Positions 17,801 to 29,800 of a DNA stretch of 64,000 nucleotides are shown here, one piece after another. Numbering within the stretch: the first letter of the stretch is position 1; every line of letters begins with the position of its first letter. The translations under genes and the position numbers were made by a program. This DNA is from Pseudomonas sp. AKS31 (GTDB lineage Bacteria > Pseudomonadota > Gammaproteobacteria > Pseudomonadales > Pseudomonadaceae): contig NZ_JAMLFX010000002.1 in assembly GCF_023634765.1 (NCBI RefSeq), positions 228,225 to 292,224 of the forward strand, in the 5' to 3' direction. Below the pieces are notes generated by a model, which saw only the letters and a program-made list of their open reading frames with translations, was not told where the DNA came from and made no database searches.

Positions 17801-20800
17801 GTACTTCACCGAGCAGGCGCAGGTCGAAACGCTGCCGGTCGGCGAGCTGCGTGCGCAATTATTGAGCCGCTTGCCGGAGTACATGGTGCCGGTGGCGTTC
17901 GTCAAACTCGCCGCGTTGCCGTTGACCGCCAATGGCAAGGTCGACCGCAAAGCCTTGCCGGCGCCGGAGCTGTCGGCGTTGTTCACCCGCGAATACGCGG
18001 CGCCCGAAGGCGAGGTGGAAAACGCGCTGGCACAGATCTGGGCCGAGGTGCTGCAGGTCGAGCGGGTCGGGCGTCAGGATCACTTTTTCGAACTCGGCGG
18101 CCATTCGCTGCTGGCGATGCGCATGGTTTCGCAAGTGCGGCAACGGCTCGGCGTCGAACTGGCACTGACTGAACTGTTCGCCAACGCCGAACTGGCGGCG
18201 GTCGCGGCGGTACTGAGTGCGGCCGGGCGCTGCACGCAACCGGAGATTGTGCCGGTGCCGCGTGACGGCGCCTTGCCGCTGTCGTTCGCCCAGCAACGCC
18301 TGTGGTTTCTGGCGCAAATGGAAGGCGCCAACACCGCGTACAACATTCCCGTGGCCCTGCGTTTGCGTGGCCGCCTCGACGACGCTGCGCTTCAGCGTGC
18401 ACTGGCGCGGATCGTTGCCCGTCATGAAACCCTGCGCAGCCGTTTCGCCCAGTTCAATGATCAGGCACAGGTGCTGATTGCCCCGGTCGACAGCGGCCTG
18501 TTGCTGCGCGTCGAAGACCTGCGCCAACATTCGCAACCCGAGCAAGCCTTGCAGGCGCTGATTCAGGGCGAAGCGTCCGGGCCGTTCGATTTGCAGGATG
18601 ACGCGCTGATTCGCGGACGCCTGGTGCGGCTGGCCGACGATCATCATGTGCTGTTGTTGACCCTGCACCACATCATCTCCGATGGCTGGTCGATGGGCGT
18701 GCTGACCCGTGAACTGATGGCGTTGTATCAGGCGTTCAGCCATGGCCAGCCGGATCCACTGCCGCCGCTGACCCTGCAATACAGCGATTACGCGGTGTGG
18801 CAGCGGCGCTGGCTCAGTGGCGAGGTGTTGCAGCGCCAGAGCGAATACTGGCAGCAGACGCTGGCGGGCGCTCCGGCGCTGTTGACGCTGCCGACTGACC
18901 GTGTGCGCCCGGCACAGCAGGATTACGCCGGCAGCACCGTCGAGGTGGTGCTCGACGAACGCCTGAGCGCCGGGCTCAAGGCCTTGGCCCAGCGTCACGG
19001 CGTGACCATGTACATGCTTATGCTAGGTGCCTGGGCGAGCCTGTTGAGTCGTTTGTCCGGGCAAGCCGAAGTGATCATCGGTTCGCCGGTGGCCAATCGC
19101 ACGCGGGCCGAGATCGAAGGTCTGATCGGCATGTTCGTCAATACTCTGGCCCTGCGTATCGATACCTCGGGCGCGTTGAGCAGCGAAGCGCTGCTGGCGC
19201 AGGTCAAAGCGCGAACACTGCAAGCCCAGGCGCATCAGGATCTGCCGTTCGAACAGGTGGTGGAAATCACCCGGCCTGCGCGAAGCATGGCGCACAGCCC
19301 GTTGTTCCAGGCCATGTTCAGTTGGGACAGTGGCCACGGTGCCAGCCTGAGTCTCGGCGAGCTGACGCTGCAAAGCGTTGCCGAACCCAGCCACTTTGCC
19401 AAATTCGATCTGTCACTGACGCTGGCAGAGGCGCCGGACGGGATTCGAGGTGTGCTGGAGTACGCCATTGCCTTGTTCGATGAGTCGACCATTCAACGTT
19501 ACGTCGGCTACTTCCGGTGCCTGTTGCAGGCGATGGTCAGCAATGATCAAGCGGTGTTGGAGCAGGTGACGTTGTTGGCCGACGACGAGCGTCAGCACTT
19601 GCTGGTTGATCTGAACGCCACCGCTGTCACCCACGATCTTGAGCAGACCGTTCATGGCCGCTTCGAGACGCAGGTGTTGCGCACGCCAGACGCGGATGCC
19701 GTGGTGGCCGGTGAGTTGCGTTTGAGTTACGCCGAGTTGAACCGTCGCGCCAACCAGCTCGCCCATCACCTGCGCCAGTGCGGTGTGGACAGTGATGCGC
19801 GGGTGGCGATCTGCGTCGAGCGCGGGCCGGAGTTGCTGGTCGGTCTGCTGGCGATTCTCAAGGCCGGCGGCGCTTATGTGCCGCTCGATCCGGGTTATCC
19901 CGCCGAACGTCTGGCCTACATGCTTGAGGACAGCGCGCCCGTGACGGTGCTGGTGCATGCGCCGACGCGTGCGCTGATCGGCAAGTGGGCCGGCGTGCGG
20001 GTCGATTTCGACGAGTGCAACTGGCAAGACCTTGCGCAGAGCAATCCGCAGGTGCCAGGCCTGAGCGCGGCAAATCTGGCCTATGTGATTTACACCTCCG
20101 GCTCCACCGGCAAGCCGAAAGGCGTGATGGTCGAGCACCGCAACCTGGGCAATCTGCTGCACTGGAGCGCCAGCCTATGCCCACTTTCAACCGGCGCCGC
20201 GCTGCTGCAGAAAACCCCGTTCAGTTTCGACGCCTCGGTGTGGGAGCTGTTCTGGCCGTTGAGTTGCGGCATGCGTCTGGTCCTCGCAGGCCCGGACGAC
20301 CACCGCGATCCGGCCGCGCTGGTGCAGCTGATTCGTGAGCAACAGGTCAATGTCATCCAGTTCGTACCGGCGCTGTTGCAGCAATTCCTTGAAGTGGAAG
20401 AAGTATGTGAATGCAGCAGCCTGACCGATGTGTTCTGTGGCGGCGGTGAGCTGACGGCTGCGTTGGTGCGCAGCGTCCGCGAGCGTCTGCCGCAGGTGCG
20501 CCTGCACAACGTTTATGGCCCGACCGAAGCCACCGTCGACAGCACCGTGTGGACGCTGGAGCCTCATTCGCCGGTACCGCAAGGCGCGCCACCGATTGGC
20601 AAACCGCTGTGCAATACCCGCGTGTATATCCTTGACGCTCACCAGCAACCGACGCCGCTGGGTGTGGTCGGCGAGATGTATCTGGGTGGCGTGCAAGTGA
20701 CGCGGGGTTATCTGAATCGGCCTGAGCTGACGGCCGAACGCTTCCTCGACGATCCGTTCAGTGATCAGCCTGGCGCGCGTATGTACCGCACCGGCGACGT

Positions 20801-23800
20801 CGTACGCTATCTCGCCGATGGCAATATCGAGTACCTGGGGCGCAACGACGATCAGGTCAAGATCCGTGGTTTGCGTATCGAACTGGGCGAGATTCAGGCG
20901 CATCTGGCGCAGGTCGACGGTGTGCGCGAAGCGGCCGTGCTGGCCCGTGAAGACGTGCCGGGCGATCAGCGGCTGGTGGCGTATTACAGCGGCGAGCTAC
21001 TGGAAACAGATCAGCTACGCAGTCAATTACTCACACATCTGCCGGATTACATGGTGCCTGCCGTGTTTGTGCATGTGCAGGCCTTGCCGCTGAGTCCCAA
21101 CGGTAAACTGGATCGCCAGGCCTTGCCGGCTCCCGACCAGTCGGCGCTACTGACCCGCGAGTACGAAGCCCCGATCGGTGAAGTCGAAACCGTCATAGCC
21201 GGTCTCTGGGCCGAGCTGCTTAAGGTCGAGCGAGTAGGGCGCTTTGATCATTTCTTCGAACTGGGCGGCCACTCGTTGATGGCGGTCAATCTGGTGGCGC
21301 GCATGCGTCGGGCCGGTCTGTCGGCGGATACTCGTGTGCTGTTCGGCCAGCCGACCTTGGCCGCGCTCGCAGCGGCAGTGGGTGGAGAACCCGAAGCGGC
21401 GGTGCCGGCGAATCTTGTTCCGGCGGACTGCACGCGCATCACGCCTGATTTGTTGCCACTGGTGGCGCTGGACCAAACGACGATTGACCGCATCGTCGCG
21501 AGTGTCCCCGGCGGTGCGCGCAACGTGCAGGACATCTACCCGCTGGCGCCGTTGCAGACCGGCATCCTGTTCCATCACCTGTCGGCCGCGCAGGGCGATC
21601 CGTATGTGCTGCAGGCGCAGTTTGCCTTTGCTGACGAACAGCGTTTGCAGGTATTCACCGATGCACTGCAACGGGTGATCGAACGCCATGACATTCTGCG
21701 CACTTCGCTGTTCTGGGAGGGGCTGGATGAGCCGGTGCAAGTGGTCTGGCGTGAGGCTTCGCTGAGCTGCGAGGCATTGCAGCTGGACGGCGAAGCGGGT
21801 GATGCGCTGAGCCAGTTGCGGCGCCGCTTCACCATCGATAACTACCGCATGCCCGTCACCGAGGCGCCGCTGATGCGCGTGGTGTACAGCCGCGATGAGC
21901 CCCATCAACGCATCGTGGCGTTGCTGCTGTTCCATCACCTGGTGATGGATCACGTGGCGCTGGAGGTGTTGCAGCACGAGATGCAGGCGTTCCTGCTCGG
22001 CAACGCCGGACAACTGAGCGAGCCAGTGCCGTACCGCAATTACGTGGCGCACACCCGTTGCGGCCTGACCGAGCACGAGCACGCCAGTTTCTTCGGCGAG
22101 ATGCTCGGCGCTGTTGATGAGCCGACCTTGCCCTACGGGCACAATCTGGCCAGCGACGGCCCCGCACAAGAGGCGCAACTGGACCTGGAAAGCGCACTGA
22201 GCCACAGCGTACGTCAGCAGGCTCGGCGCCTGGGTGTCAGCGCCGCCAGCTTGATGCACCTCGCCTGGGCGCAGGTGCTGGGGCAATTGTCTGGACGCGA
22301 CGCCGTCGTATTCGGCACGGTGTTGCTCGGCAGATTGCAGGGCGGTGAAGGGTCGGAGCGCGCGCTCGGTGTGTTCATCAACACCTTGCCGCTGTGCATT
22401 GAACTCCGTGCACACAGCGTCAAAGGGGCGGCGCTGGCTACCCATGAACGCCTGAGTCAGTTGCTGGTCCATGAACATGCGCAACTGGCGCAGGTGCAAC
22501 AGTGCAGCGCCATGCCCTCGGGTACGCCGCTGTTCAGCACGCTGCTCAACTATCGTCACAGCGCTCCGGTCGGGCCGATATCCGCCGAGGTGCAAGCGGC
22601 GTGGCAGGGCATGCAACTGCTCGATGCCGAGGAACACACCAACTATCGCCTGACCCTCAGCGTTGATGATCTCGGTGAAGACTTCCGCCTCAAGGTATTG
22701 GCCGGGGCTGGCATGGATGCGCAGCGTATCTGCGGGTACATGCAGGGGGCGTTGAGTACTTTGCTGGATGCGCTGGAGCACACGCCGCACGCGGGGTTTG
22801 ACCGGTTGTCGATCCTGCCGGCGACAGAACGTCAGCAGTTGCTGGTGGATTTCAATTCGACCGAGGCCGTTTTCCCGCGTGGGCTGACGATTGCCCAGCG
22901 CTTCGAGTCGCAGGTTGCCGAGCGTCCGCAGGCTATTGCAGCGGTGTTTGCCGGGCAGCCACTGACTTACTTGCAGCTCAATCGACAGGCCAATGCCCTG
23001 GCTCATCACTTGATCGCCATGGGGGTGAAAGCCGACGACCGTGTGGCCATCGTCGCCCGCCGGGGGCTGGATACATTGGTCGGGCTGGTCGCCATCCTCA
23101 AGGCAGGCGCTGGTTATGTGCCGATTGATCCGGCGCATCCCGCCGAGCGGATCCGTTATTTGCTCAGCGACAGCGCACCGGTCGCGGTGCTCACGCAAAG
23201 CGATCTGCACCAGAGACTGCCGCTGTTGAGCGTGCCAGTGATCGATGTCGACCTGTGTGCATGGCCGGCGCAGGCGCAGCACAACCCTGCGGTGCCGGGC
23301 CTGACCGCTGCGCATCTGGCGTACGTGATCTACACCTCCGGTTCGACCGGCCTGCCCAAAGGGGTCATGGTCGAGCATCAGACGCTGTCGAACCTGGTCG
23401 ACTGGCACTGTGAGGCATTCAACCTGCGCGCCGGCAGCCACACCTCAAGCCTTGCCGGGTTTGGCTTCGATGCGATGGCGTGGGAAGTCTGGCCGGCCCT
23501 GTGTGTGGGCGCGACCGTGTTTCTGGCACCCACTCACGACGGCGCGGAAGACGTCGATGGCTTGCTCGACTGGTGGCGCGCGCAACCTCTGGATGTGAGC
23601 TTTTTGCCGACGCCGGTCGCTGAGTACGCATTCAGTCAAAACCTTGATCATCCGACCGTGCACACCCTGCTGATCGGTGGCGATCGCTTGCGTCAGTTCA
23701 GCCGCGACCAGCGCTTCGCGGTGATCAACAACTACGGCCCGACCGAGGCCACTGTGGTCGCCACGTCGGGCCGCATTGAAGTCGGTGAGGCGTTGCACAT

Positions 23801-26800
23801 CGGCAAACCGGTGGCGAACGCGGCGGTTTACCTGCTCGATGAGCAGCAACGGCCGGTTCCAATGGGCGTGATGGGCGAGTTGTACGTCGGTGGCGCGGGG
23901 GTGGCCCGGGGTTATCTGAACCGCGCCGACCTGACCGCCGAGCGCTTCCTGCACGACCCGTTCAGCCGCACGCCGAATGCGCGTATGTACCGCACCGGTG
24001 ACCTTGCCCGCTGGCGCGACGACGGCTCGCTTGAGTATCTGGGGCGTAACGACGACCAGGTAAAAATTCGCGGCATGCGCATTGAACTCGGTGAAATCGA
24101 AACCCGCCTCAATCAGCTTCCCGGTGTCAACGAAGCGGTGCTGCTGGCCCGCGAGGACCAACCCGGCCAGCCGCGCCTGGTGGCCTATTTCACCGAACAG
24201 GCGGGGGCTGAGCCGCTGGAGCTGGGCGAGTTGCGCGCACAGCTGCTGACGCAGTTGCCGGACTACATGGTGCCGGCCGCGTTTGTCCGGCTTGAGGCTT
24301 TGCCGCTGACTGCCAATGGCAAGGTTGACCGCAAGGCGTTGCCGAAACCTGATCTGGCCGCGCTGCCGACCCGCGAATATGCGGTGCCCCAAGGCGAGCT
24401 GGAAATCGCGTTGGCGCAGATCTGGGCCGAGGTGCTGCAAGTCGAGCAGGTCGGCCGTCACGATCACTTCTTCGAACTCGGCGGCCATTCGCTGTTGGCG
24501 ATGCGCATGGTCTCGCTGATCCGTCAGCGCCTCGGCGTCGAACTGGCGTTGAGTGATCTGTTTGCCGATGCGCAACTGAGCGCAGTCGCTGAAGTATTGA
24601 ATCGTGCCGGGCGCAGCGCGTTACCGGAGATCTTGCCGGCACCGCGTGATCAGGCGCTGCCGATGTCTTTCGCCCAGCAACGTCTGTGGTTCCTCGCGCA
24701 AATGGCGGGTGGCAACTCGGCGTACAACATTCCTCTCGGCCTGCGCCTGCGCGGCCACCTCGACGTCGATGCCCTGCAATCGGCGCTGGCGCGGATCGTC
24801 GCCCGCCACGAAACCCTGCGCAGCCGTTTCATCCGCCTCGACGACAGCGCACAGGTGTCGATTGCCCCGGTCGATAACGGTTGGCTGCTGCGCGTAGAAG
24901 ATCTGCGCCAACAGCCGCAGGCCGAGCACACCTTGCAAATATTGATGGCGCAGGAAGCCTCGACAGCGTTTGATCTGCAGAATGATTCGCTGATTCGTGG
25001 GCGACTGGTGCGCTTGGCCGACGATCACCATGTGCTGTTACTGACCGTGCACCACATTGTCGCTGACGGCTGGTCGATGGGCGTGCTGACGGCTGAATTG
25101 ATGGCGTTGTATCAGGCCTTCAGCCAGGGACAGTCTGACCCGTTGCCAGTCCTGACGTTGCAATACGGCGACTATGCCGTGTGGCAACGGCGTTGGCTCA
25201 GCGGAGAGGTGCTGCAGCGGCAAAGCGAGTACTGGCAGCAAACCCTCGAAGGTGCGCCGGCCTTGTTGACGCTGCCCACCGATCGCCCGCGACCGGCCCA
25301 ACAGGATTACACCGGCGGCAACGTCGAAGTGCTGCTGGACCAGCGTTTGAGTGCGGCGCTCAAGGCCTTGAGCCAACGTCACGGCGTGACCCTGTTCATG
25401 ACCGTGATGAGCGCCTGGGCGTTGCTGATGAGTCGACTGTCCGGGCAAACCGATGTGGTGATCGGCGCGCCGGTGGCCAACCGCAGCCGCGCTGAAGTCG
25501 AAGGCTTGATTGGCATGTTCGTCAATACGCTCGCCGTGCGCATCGACACCTCGGGCGCACCGAGCGTCGAAGCGCTGCTGGCAAGGGTCAAGGCGCGGAC
25601 ACTTGAGGCGCAGGCGCATCAGGATCTGCCGTTCGAGCAGGTAGTGGAAATCACCCGGCCGGTGCGCAGCCTGGCTCATAGCCCGCTGTTCCAGACCACG
25701 CTGAGCTGGGACAGCAGCGTCGGCCCGCAACTGGCGCTGGGCGAGCTGACACTGGAGGGCGTCGCCGGGCCGGGCGAGGTCGCCAAGTTTGACCTGACGC
25801 TGACACTGGGCGAAGTCAACGGAGTGATTCGCGGCTCGCTGAACTACGCCACGGCGCTGTTCGATGCGCTGACGATCAAGCGCTATATCGGCTACTTCGA
25901 GCGTCTGCTCGAAGCGATGATCAGCGGTGAGCAAACGGTACTGGAGCAGGTGCCGCTGCTGGCGACGGACGAGCTTCAGCACTTGCTGCACGACTTCAAC
26001 GCCACTGCGCGTGACTACCCGCAAACGCTGACCGTGCACGGCATTTTCCAACAGCAGGCTGCGGCGCATCCCAAAGCTGTGGCAGCGGTGCATGGCGCAC
26101 ATTCACTGAGCTACTTTGAGCTGAACGCCCAAGCCAACCGCCTGGCCCATCACCTGATCGCTCACGGCGTGCAGCCGGGTGACCACGTGGCGATCCTGCT
26201 GCCACGTTCGCTGGAGTTGCTGGTGGCGCAACTGGCTGTTGCCAAATGCGCGGCGGCCTATGTGCCGCTGGACATCAATGCACCTGGCGAGCGCCAGGCG
26301 TTCATGGTCGAGGATTGCCGGGCGGTGGCGCTGCTGACCCTCAGCAGCGAAGTCATCGACTACGTCGCACCGCGCATCGATCTGGACACGCTGACCCTCA
26401 ACGGCCAGCCGACGCATAACCCGAACCTTGTGCAGTCTTCCGAGGCGCTGGCGTACATCATGTACACCTCCGGCTCTACCGGCACGCCGAAAGGAGTGAT
26501 GGTGCCGCACCGCGGCATCGGCCGCTTGGTGCTCAACAACGGTTACGCCGATTTCAATGCACAGGATCGTGTGGTCTTCGCTTCGAACCCGGCGTTCGAT
26601 GCGAGCACCATGGACATCTGGGGGCCGCTGCTCAATGGCGGTCGTGTGGTGATCATCGACCATCAAACCTTGCTCGATCCGAATGCCTTCGGCCGTGAAC
26701 TGAACGCCAGTGGCGCGACGATCCTGTTCGTCACCACTGCGCTGTTCAATCAATACGTGCAACTGATTCCGCAGTCACTCAAGGGCCTGCGGATTCTGCT

Positions 26801-29800
26801 GTGTGGCGGTGAACGTGGTGATCCAGCGGCGTTCCGTCGCCTGTTGGCCGAGGCCCCGGCATTGCGCATCGTGCACTGCTACGGTCCGACCGAAACCACC
26901 ACCTACGCCACAACCTTTGAAGTGCGCGAAGTGGCGGAAAACGCCGAGAGCGTGCCGATTGGCGGGCCGATCGCTAACACGCAGGTTTACGTGCTCGATG
27001 CGTATCAGCAACCGGTGCCGATGGGCGTGACCGGCGAGCTGTACATCGGCGGGCAGGGCGTGGCGCTGGGTTATCTGAACCGGCCAGATCTGACTGCCGA
27101 GAAATTCCTCTGCGATCCGTTCAGCGAGATGCCGGGCGCGTTGCTTTACCGCACCGGTGACCTCGCGCGCTGGCTGGCGTCGGGACAACTCGATTGCATC
27201 GGTCGCAACGACGATCAGGTGAAGATTCGTGGTTTCCGCATCGAGCTGGGGGAAATCGAAAATCGTCTGCTGAATTGCCCGGGGATCAGGGAAGCTGTGG
27301 TGCTGGCGCGCCGCGACGCTCAGGACGCTACGCGTCTGGTGGCGTATTACACGGCGCACGATGGCGTCTTGGACAGCGCTGAACTGCACGCTCAGTTGCA
27401 CGCACGACTGCCGGAATACATGCTGCCCTCTGCGTGGGTGCAACTCGATGTATTACCACTGAACAACAACGGCAAGGTCGACCGCAAGGCGCTGCCGGCA
27501 CCGACGCAGGAAACGCTGCTCAGTCGGGTCTACGAGGCGCCGGCCAATTCACTGGAAATCAGCCTCGCACAGGTCTGGGCCGAGGTGTTGCAGGTCGAAC
27601 AGGTCGGCCGCCACGACAATTTCTTCGAACTCGGCGGCCATTCATTGCTGGCCATGCGCATGCTGTCCCAGGTGCGAGAGCAATTGGACGTGGAGCTGGC
27701 GCTGGCCGATCTGTTTGCCAACCCGGAACTGGCGGCGGTCGCCGAGGTGTTAAGTCAGGCCGAACGCAGCAGCTTGCCGGCGATTCTGCCGGCGCCGCGC
27801 GATCAGGCGCTGCCGTTGTCGTTCGCCCAGCAGCGCTTGTGGTTCCTGGCGCAGATGGACGGCGGCAATACTGCCTACAACATTCCTTTGGGCCTGCACC
27901 TGCGGGGTCGACTTGACGCCGTGGCCCTGCAACGGGCATTGGCGCGGATCGTCGAGCGGCACGAAACCCTGCGCAGCCGTTTCGCGCAATTGAACGATCA
28001 AGCGCAGGTGCTGATTGCCCCTGTCGACAGTGGCCTGCCGCTGATTGCGGAAGACTGGCGGCAACAGCCGCAGACCGATGAGACCTTGCGCGCGCTGATC
28101 GAAACTGAAGCGCGCGGACCGTTCAATCTGCAGTACGGTCCGTTGATTCGCGGACGACTGGTGCAACTGGCCGATGAGCACCATGTGCTGTTGCTGACGA
28201 TGCACCACATCATCTCCGACGGCTGGTCGATGGGCGTGCTGACCCGCGAACTGATGGCGCTGTATCAGGCGTTCAGCCGTGGCGAGGACGATCCGCTGCC
28301 ACCGCTGGCCTTGCAATACACCGACTACGCGGTATGGCAACGGCGCTGGCTGAGCGGCGAGGTGTTGCAGCGCCAGAGTGATTACTGGCAGCAGACGCTG
28401 GCGGGCGCGCCGGCCTTGTTGAGTCTGCCGACCGACCGTCCGCGTCCGGCGCAACAGGATCACCACGGCGGCAGTGTCGAGATCGTGCTGGACGAGCAGA
28501 CCAGCGCCGGTCTCAAGACGCTGTGTCAGCGTCACGCCGTGACGCCGTACATGGTGATCATGAGCGCCTGGGCGATGTTGCTGACTCGCCTGTCCGGACA
28601 GTCCGATGTGATCATCGGCTCGCCAGTGGCCAACCGTACCCGCGCGGAGATCGAAGGGCTGATCGGCATGTTCGTCAACACCCTGGCGCTGCGCATCGAT
28701 ACCTCGGGCGATCTGACGGGGGCAGCGTTGTTGGCGCGGGTCAAAGCGCAGACGCTGGCCGCGCAGGCGCATCAGGATCTGCCGTTTGAACACGTGGTGG
28801 AAATCACCCGGCCGCTGCGCAGCCTTTCCCACACACCGTTGTTCCAGACCCTGGTGAGTTGGGACAGCAGCGTGGCGCCGGCCCTGGCACTGGACGGTCT
28901 CACGCTGGAAGGCGTGGCCGGGGAAAATCATTTTGTGAAGTTCGACCTGTCGCTGAGTCTGGGCGAAAGCGAGCACGGGGTTCGCGGCTCGCTGCGCTAC
29001 GCCACTGCGCTGTTCGACGAATCAACCGTGCGGCGTTTTGTCGGTTACTTGCAGCGCTTGCTGGTGGCGCTGGTCATTGATGATCAAGCGGTGTTGGCGC
29101 AGGTCAATCTGCTGGCGGCGGATGAGCAGCAGCGTGTGCTTGACGATTTCAACGCGACGGCGCTTGATTGCCCGGTCGAGCAACCTATCCAGAGCCTGTT
29201 CGAAGCGCAGGTGCAGCGTCAGCCGGACGCCATCGCAGTGCAGTCGGGCGAACACAGCCTGACCTATCGTGAACTGAATGCCCGTGCCAACCGCCTCGCG
29301 CATCACCTGCGCGAGCAGGGCGTGGGGCCGGATGCGCGGGTGGCGCTGTGCGTCGAGCGTGGACTCGATCTGGTGGTGGGGCTGCTCGGCATTCTCAAGG
29401 CCGGTGGTGCTTACGTGCCGCTGGATCCGGCTTATCCGGTGGAGCGCCTGGACTTTATGCTCAGGGATTGCGCGCCGGTGGCGGTGCTGGTGCAGACGGC
29501 GACTCGATCGCTGTTTGCCGGTAGCGACGTGGCAGTGATCGACTTCGACCAATGCAACTGGCACGACCAGTCAGAAAACGATCCGCAGGTGTCTGGCCTG
29601 AGTCCTTCGAATCTGGCGTACATGATCTACACCTCGGGCTCGACCGGTACACCGAAGGGCGTAATGCTCGAACACCGTGGCCTGTGCAATCTGGTGCATT
29701 GGGGTTCGCAGATTTGCCCGCCGACCCGGGACGGCGCGTTATTGCAAAAAGCACCGTTCAGTTTCGATGGTTCGGTGTGGGAATTCTTCTGGCCGCTGAC